Below, piece after piece: positions 59,889 through 64,000 of a stretch of DNA of 64,000 bases; the stretch's first letter is position 1; every line of letters starts with the position of its first letter. The position numbers were made by a program, and so were the translations under genes. Under the pieces are notes generated by a model. That model was not told the origin of the DNA. It saw only the letters and a program-made list of their open reading frames with translations, and made no database searches. This DNA comes from Burkholderiaceae bacterium DAT-1 (lineage in GTDB: Bacteria; Pseudomonadota; Gammaproteobacteria; Burkholderiales; Chitinimonadaceae). The DNA is taken from contig JAHRBI010000002.1 in the NCBI GenBank assembly GCA_019084025.1, forward strand, positions 124,001 through 188,000, in the 5' to 3' direction.

Positions 59889-59947
59889 TTTGGATAGTTT
59901 GCGTCGTCGTCTATTGCCGCTTGTTTCGATAAAGGGATCGATTATTT

Positions 59948-60931
59948 ATGCAAAGCAACGCTAATGACTTGCTGAAACCGCGAATCATTGATGTTCAAGC
60001 GTCGTCCGCGACGCAGGCACGTGTCGTGATGGAGCCGTTCGAGCGTGGTTTCGGACATACGCTTGGTAACGCATTGCGCCGCATTTTGCTGTCGTCGATG
60101 CCTGGCTTCGCACCGACCGAAGTGCAGATCGAAGGCGTGTTGCATGAGTACTCGGCACTTGACGGTGTTCAAGAGGATGTCGTTGACATTCTTTTGAACC
60201 TCAAGGGTGTTGTGCTCAAGCTTCACGGTCGTGAAGAGGCTACACTGGCTTTGACCAAGGCTGGTGAAGGCCCGGTTCGTGCGAGTGATATCGAACTCCC
60301 GCATGACGTAGAAATCGTCAACCCGGATCACATCATTGCTAATCTGTCCGCCGGCGGTAAGCTCGCCATGGAAATCAAGGTTGGCACTGGTCGTGGTTAC
60401 CAACCGGCGGTTTCCCGCGTGAACAAGGAAGAAGGACGTACCATTGGCAGCATTATGCTGGATGCGTCCTTCAGCCCGATTCGTCGCGTGAGTTATGCAG
60501 TGGAGAGTGCGCGTGTTGAGCAGCGTACCGATCTGGATAAGCTGGTTATCGATATTGAGAGCAATGGCTCGATCGATCCGGAAGAAGCCGTTCGTTATGC
60601 CGCGCGTGTACTGGTTGAACAGCTGGCGGTGTTCGCGGATCTGAAGGGTACAACGGTTGAGCCAGAGGCACCTCGTGCGCCTCAGGTTGATCCGATCCTG
60701 CTGCGTCCGGTCGACGATCTGGAGCTGACAGTTCGTTCTGCGAACTGTCTGAAGGCTGAAAACATCTACTACATCGGTGACCTGATCCAGCGTACCGAGA
60801 CCGAGCTGTTGAAGACTCCTAATCTGGGTCGCAAGTCCTTGAATGAAATCAAGGAAGTGCTGGCCTCTAAGGGTCTGACCCTCGGCATGAAGCTGGAAAA
60901 CTGGCCGCCGGTTGGTCTGGAAAAGCCGTGA
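59948..60931 (+). CDS. rpoA: DNA-directed RNA polymerase subunit alpha
   Basis: This 327-residue dimer-forming subunit has an N-terminal domain with [27 protein letters not shown] flexible linker (about 236-250) and a C-terminal domain follow ([53 protein letters not shown]). The C-terminal domain binds UP elements, such as the A/T-rich stretch before the tRNA-tufB promoter here, and activators like FNR. Confidence 0.98.
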   Translation: MQSNANDLLKPRIIDVQASSATQARVVMEPFERGFGHTLGNALRRILLSSMPGFAPTEVQIEGVLHEYSALDGVQEDVVDILLNLKGVVLKLHGREEATLALTKAGEGPVRASDIELPHDVEIVNPDHIIANLSAGGKLAMEIKVGTGRGYQPAVSRVNKEEGRTIGSIMLDASFSPIRRVSYAVESARVEQRTDLDKLVIDIESNGSIDPEEAVRYAARVLVEQLAVFADLKGTTVEPEAPRAPQVDPILLRPVDDLELTVRSANCLKAENIYYIGDLIQRTETELLKTPNLGRKSLNEIKEVLASKGLTLGMKLENWPPVGLEKP

Positions 60932-60958
60932 TCCAGGCCTGAACGAAAGGACTAAATC

Positions 60959-61348
60959 ATGCGTCACCGTCAAGGTAATCGCAAACTCAATCGTACGACG
61001 AGCCATCGTCTTGCGATGTTGAGAAATCTGTCGAACGCACTGCTGAAGCACGAAGTCATCAAGACCACACTGCCTAAGGCTAAAGAACTGCGTAAGGTTG
61101 CAGAGCCTCTGATCACGCTGGGAAAGCGTGAGCGTAGCGTTGCAAACCTGCGTCTGGCCTTTTCCCGCACTCGTGATCGCGAACTGACGCTGAAGCTGTT
61201 CGACGTGCTGGGCCCACGTTACGCTGCGCGTAACGGTGGTTATATCCGCATTCTGAAATGTGGTTTCCGTCAGGGTGACAATGCGCCAATGGCGTACGTT
61301 GAACTGGTGGATCGTCCGGAAGACGCAGTAGCAGTTTCCGACGAATAA
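60959..61348 (+). CDS. rplQ: 50S ribosomal protein L17
   Basis: This 129-residue protein near the tunnel exit has [56 protein letters not shown]. The end [24 protein letters not shown] is family-typical. It is the last gene of the alpha operon and of the plus-strand super-cluster, followed by a strong terminator. Confidence 0.98.
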   Translation: MRHRQGNRKLNRTTSHRLAMLRNLSNALLKHEVIKTTLPKAKELRKVAEPLITLGKRERSVANLRLAFSRTRDRELTLKLFDVLGPRYAARNGGYIRILKCGFRQGDNAPMAYVELVDRPEDAVAVSDE

Positions 61349-61361
61349 GCAGTATTGCTTT

Positions 61362-61389
61362 AAAAGGCCGACCCTAGGGTCGGCTTTTT
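61362..61389. terminator. Terminator between rplQ and the HDOD gene
   Basis: An 8-bp GC-rich stem GCCGACCC/GGGTCGGC is preceded by AAAAG and followed by TTTTT. It can serve both converging genes. Confidence 0.92.
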
Positions 61390-61415
61390 GCATTATTTGT
61401 GCGTTATGAGCAAGG

Positions 61416-62306
61416 TTATGCGGGATATTGAAGTAGGGTGCTTGCTGGTGGTCTGACGTTATACCAGCGCCAGTCTTTTGCTGTTTGAAGTGCGGTGTGT
61501 CGAGTCATGTCAGCACATGACTCCGGCGATATGTTGGCGATGTCTGCTCCTTCCTTATAGTCATCTGGCAGGGCTGCATCATTCCAGGCGGTGCTTAAAT
61601 GTCTAGCAGCGTTCGTCGCCCAGCGGACTGTCCTGACTCTGGGATTGGCTTCGTTGCTGGAATCTATTAGCTGCTGGAGAATTCGGGGTAGGCGCCATTC
61701 TTCGATGAGTGCCATTTCGAGTTCTTGAAATGTGATGCCAAAAACACGCTTCTGCGCAACTTTGCTGCGTAACATCCGATCATTTGTTTGAAGTTCATGA
61801 ACCCGATGTAGTACTTTGGGGGCGTAACAGGCAATCAGTAGTTCTGCGACGTCATGCAGGACAGCTGCTGTTCTTACTTCGTGCGAGTCGATATCATTCC
61901 GTCTATCCGCCAATGCTTGTGCACAACTACCTGCGAGATAGGCTCTCTGTAGCAGTTCATTTGCATGTGTGGTGCTAAATGAATTCTTCAGATAATGTTG
62001 ATCCAAGGATGTCGATTTGGTAAGTATACGGATCGAGGGTAACAATCCCGATATCATTAAGCATTTGGAAACGGTGGTCACTTCATTTTGTAAATGGCGA
62101 GGGGTAATGTGTTGCGCATGGCGACTCAGACGTAAAATTGCCAGTGCATCGTGGTAGAGAATATCTGAGATATTATCAATACTGATCTCATCTATTTCAC
62201 TCTGACAACGGCTGAGTTCTATTTGCGTGTATTGCAGCATTGGAATATCGCATACTGATAAATAGGATACCCAGGCGTTGAGTCCATTGAGTGGTTCTTC
62301 AATCAT
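61416..62306 (-). CDS. HDOD-domain signalling protein
   Basis: This 296-residue cytoplasmic protein is most likely of the HDOD type, a non-catalytic HD-GYP relative. It has QRAYLAGSCAQALADRRN, a degenerate HD motif in AAVLHDVAELLIACYAPKVL, and VFGITFQELEMALIEEWRLPRILQQLID, the usual HDOD ending. No receiver or GGDEF domain is attached. It has AGGAGG six bases before the ATG. It is divergent from apaH and converges on rplQ. HDOD proteins act in chemotaxis, secretion and stress signalling; no function can be assigned here. Confidence 0.85.
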   Translation of the reverse strand: MIEEPLNGLNAWVSYLSVCDIPMLQYTQIELSRCQSEIDEISIDNISDILYHDALAILRLSRHAQHITPRHLQNEVTTVSKCLMISGLLPSIRILTKSTSLDQHYLKNSFSTTHANELLQRAYLAGSCAQALADRRNDIDSHEVRTAAVLHDVAELLIACYAPKVLHRVHELQTNDRMLRSKVAQKRVFGITFQELEMALIEEWRLPRILQQLIDSSNEANPRVRTVRWATNAARHLSTAWNDAALPDDYKEGADIANISPESCADMTRHTALQTAKDWRWYNVRPPASTLLQYPA

Positions 62307-62379
62307 GCTAAGCCTCCTGTGTTCAGCATAGTTGATTGTGCTATTTGCGATAGTTCATCTGTTTCAAGTCGAGGTATGA

Positions 62380-63198
62380 ATGGCTACGTATGCCATTGGT
62401 GATGTGCAGGGGTGCTTTGTCGAACTTTCTAGTCTGTTGTCCAAGATTGGATTTGAACCGGGGCGCGATACTGCCATTTTATTAGGCGACCTGGTGAATC
62501 GCGGTCCTGACTCACTGCGTGTGCTTAATTGGGCGCGCAAGCTTGAAGACTGCGTGAGAGTAGTGCTTGGCAATCATGATCTGCATATGCTGGCGGTTGC
62601 GTTCGGTGTGGTGGATAGTAAGCGGAAGGATACCTTTGCGGATGTGATTTCGCAGGGTAAAGATTCCACGATTTTGCATTGGCTGCGGAATCAGTCACTA
62701 TTGATTGATGATGGACAGCATGTGTATGTACATGCGGGTATATGGCCTGGATGGGCGCTGGAAACGGCAAAGCGATTGTCCGGTGAACTGGAGCACCATC
62801 TTGCATCCAGCGATCCACGTTCCTTTCTGAACAGTCTTTACGGCAACGAACCTGATATTTGGTGCGACACACTCGAGGGTGAGCGTCGATCTAGGTTTGT
62901 CACAAACGTATTTACCCGTATGCGCGTACTGAGCCCTGATGGCCGACTGAATATGGACTACAAGGGTGTGACTAACGATGTCCCTGATGGTGCCATCCCG
63001 TGGTTCGATTTTCCGCGCGAAACGCCATTAAACCGGAGGGTGGTGTTTGGGCATTGGTCTGCATTGGGGTTGCAAATGCGACAAGACATCGTTTCACTAG
63101 ACACAGGGTGTGTGTGGGGGAGGGCATTGACCGGGTGGTGCGTTGAGACGGGTGAAATTGTGAGTGTAGACTCAACTATGCCCCCTGGTTTCGAATAA
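62380..63198 (+). CDS. apaH: Bis(5'-nucleosyl)-tetraphosphatase, symmetrical
   Basis: This 272-residue metallophosphatase hydrolyses Ap4A to two ADP and can remove Np4 caps from RNA. Phosphoesterase motifs are GDVQG (7-11), GDLVNRG (36-42), GNHD (64-67) and later HVYVHAGIWP, VFGHWSALG and LDTGCVWG. The start ATG 62380 has GAGG before it. It is divergent from the HDOD gene and its last 23 bases overlap the convergent acyltransferase gene. It is not next to ksgA or apaG as in enterics. Confidence 0.95.
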   Translation: MATYAIGDVQGCFVELSSLLSKIGFEPGRDTAILLGDLVNRGPDSLRVLNWARKLEDCVRVVLGNHDLHMLAVAFGVVDSKRKDTFADVISQGKDSTILHWLRNQSLLIDDGQHVYVHAGIWPGWALETAKRLSGELEHHLASSDPRSFLNSLYGNEPDIWCDTLEGERRSRFVTNVFTRMRVLSPDGRLNMDYKGVTNDVPDGAIPWFDFPRETPLNRRVVFGHWSALGLQMRQDIVSLDTGCVWGRALTGWCVETGEIVSVDSTMPPGFE

Positions 63199-63934
63199 GT
63201 TGTGCCCTTACTGTTTGCTCTAGTATTTTTGCGATCTCTCGACGCGGGCGCCGGTCGGTTGGCACGGGCTCTCCAAATTCCACAACGGCTACTGTATGTT
63301 TGGTAGACACAATATTCAGAATGGATTCAATGAGGGTCATGTCGCCGATATATGCGACATGGTCTCCATGCCGCCCATCGCTGTATTTGTATGAGATGGA
63401 TACGGGCACGATGAGCGTTTCGGCATCAATGGCCGGTTGGAACAGACTGCTATTAAACGTGAGCAGATTGCGGCCGTCGCTGGTGCTGCCTTCGGGAAAA
63501 ATGGAAATGCAATCCCCGATTGTTAATGCTTCTGCGATTTGTTGATTGACTCGGGCGGTATCAGATCGCTTTTCGCGTTTGATAAACAAAGTGCCTGTAT
63601 GTGCGCTTAACCATCCGATGAGTGGCCAGTGACGAACGTCAGACTTCGCTACGAAGCGCGAAGGATATGCGGCATTCATAACGAAAATATCAATCCATGA
63701 TATGTGATTGGCCACAAGTAGAATGCCTGAGCTTCGGGCCTGAGGCGTGGCGCCCCGAACATTGACATGAATGCCATTAATCTTCAAAAGATTCAGCGAC
63801 CATTTCCGTACAGCATTCATGCGTTTCACGCTGTCATACCGCGGAAACAGAAGGCTCACTTGAAGTAGTCCGCTAACTAAATGAAATGTGAGCCTGAGCA
63901 GACGCACAGTCTGCGTGAACCAGTTGGCATTCAT
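63176..63934 (-). CDS. 1-acyl-glycerol-3-phosphate acyltransferase family protein (PlsC-like)
   Basis: This 252-residue membrane-associated acyltransferase has an N-terminal hydrophobic helix (LTFHLVSGLLQVSLLF). The HX4D motif is NHISWID (76-82) and the substrate-binding motif is FPEGSTSDG (146-154). It would make phosphatidic acid or acylate a related lysolipid, such as ornithine lipid. ATG 63934 has no ribosome site, and the frame stays open with coding-like codons to the window edge, so the true start may lie outside. The 3' end overlaps apaH. Exact substrate is not shown by sequence. Confidence 0.85.
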   Translation of the reverse strand: MNANWFTQTVRLLRLTFHLVSGLLQVSLLFPRYDSVKRMNAVRKWSLNLLKINGIHVNVRGATPQARSSGILLVANHISWIDIFVMNAAYPSRFVAKSDVRHWPLIGWLSAHTGTLFIKREKRSDTARVNQQIAEALTIGDCISIFPEGSTSDGRNLLTFNSSLFQPAIDAETLIVPVSISYKYSDGRHGDHVAYIGDMTLIESILNIVSTKHTVAVVEFGEPVPTDRRPRREIAKILEQTVRAQLIRNQGA

Positions 63935-64000
63935 GGGTAAATCGGCAGGAGCAAAGGGTGATTTTAGCTCGGATTGTGCCTCTGCCGATACGTCTGCATA

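Overview
This 64 kb window is a core chromosomal segment of a betaproteobacterium, most likely of the order Neisseriales. The grounds are the infA gene between secY and rpmJ, the two tuf genes flanking the L11-L1-L10-L12-rpoBC and str clusters, the hpf-ptsN-hprK-rapZ order with an HPr kinase, and the tRNA-Tyr/Gly/Thr-tufB-tRNA-Trp-secE-nusG unit. No phage, transposase, CRISPR array or plasmid function was found. The order-level assignment is an inference from gene order and protein character.

Layout. Bases 1-3,955 hold a truncated dihaem cytochrome c gene facing a hemerythrin-like gene, then a complete feoABC ferrous iron operon on the minus strand. Its promoter combines an FNR-type box, a TATAAT and a Fur-like box. 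Bases 4,047-10,363 carry tRNA-Leu, ldhA, murB and envelope glycan genes: waaA and waaC on minus, a waaE-like glycosyltransferase and a UDP-glucuronate-epimerase-like gene on plus. Bases 10,431-15,664 carry hemB, an ElaA-type acetyltransferase, argH, a SPOR-domain protein and a tandem pair of dsbA genes. Bases 15,709-24,004 form a long minus-strand envelope and PTS-Ntr block: kdsD-lptC-lptA-lptA'-lptB-rpoN-hpf, then ptsN-hprK-rapZ-ubiX. A CPA2 cation/proton antiporter diverges from kdsD, and three pseudopilin-like genes follow at 26,134-28,698.

From 28,851 to 61,389 lies the translation and transcription super-cluster, all on plus: three tRNAs, tufB, tRNA-Trp, secE-nusG-rplKAJL-rpoBC, the str operon (rpsL-rpsG-fusA-tufA), and the S10, spc and alpha operons ending at rplQ. 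The window closes with an HDOD-domain gene, apaH and a PlsC-type acyltransferase.

How the parts work together: KdsD, WaaA, WaaC, the glycosyltransferase, the epimerase and LptA/B/C serve lipopolysaccharide synthesis and transport. MurB, the SPOR protein, the two DsbA proteins and the acyltransferase serve the wider envelope. FeoABC, HemB, the cytochrome and the hemerythrin are linked by iron, haem and oxygen.

The most interesting signals are regulatory and structural. They are FNR-like boxes placed near -41.5 at feoA and hemB, -10 boxes set so close to ATG codons that leaderless transcripts are likely, promoters nested inside terminator hairpins at two ribosomal operon boundaries, a promoter plus 12-bp hairpin between rpsJ and rplC, a tandem duplication of lptA, a FeoB whose G4 motif has lost its asparagine, and a tRNA-Trp gene whose CCA is displaced by two bases. 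I found no clearly new multi-gene system.
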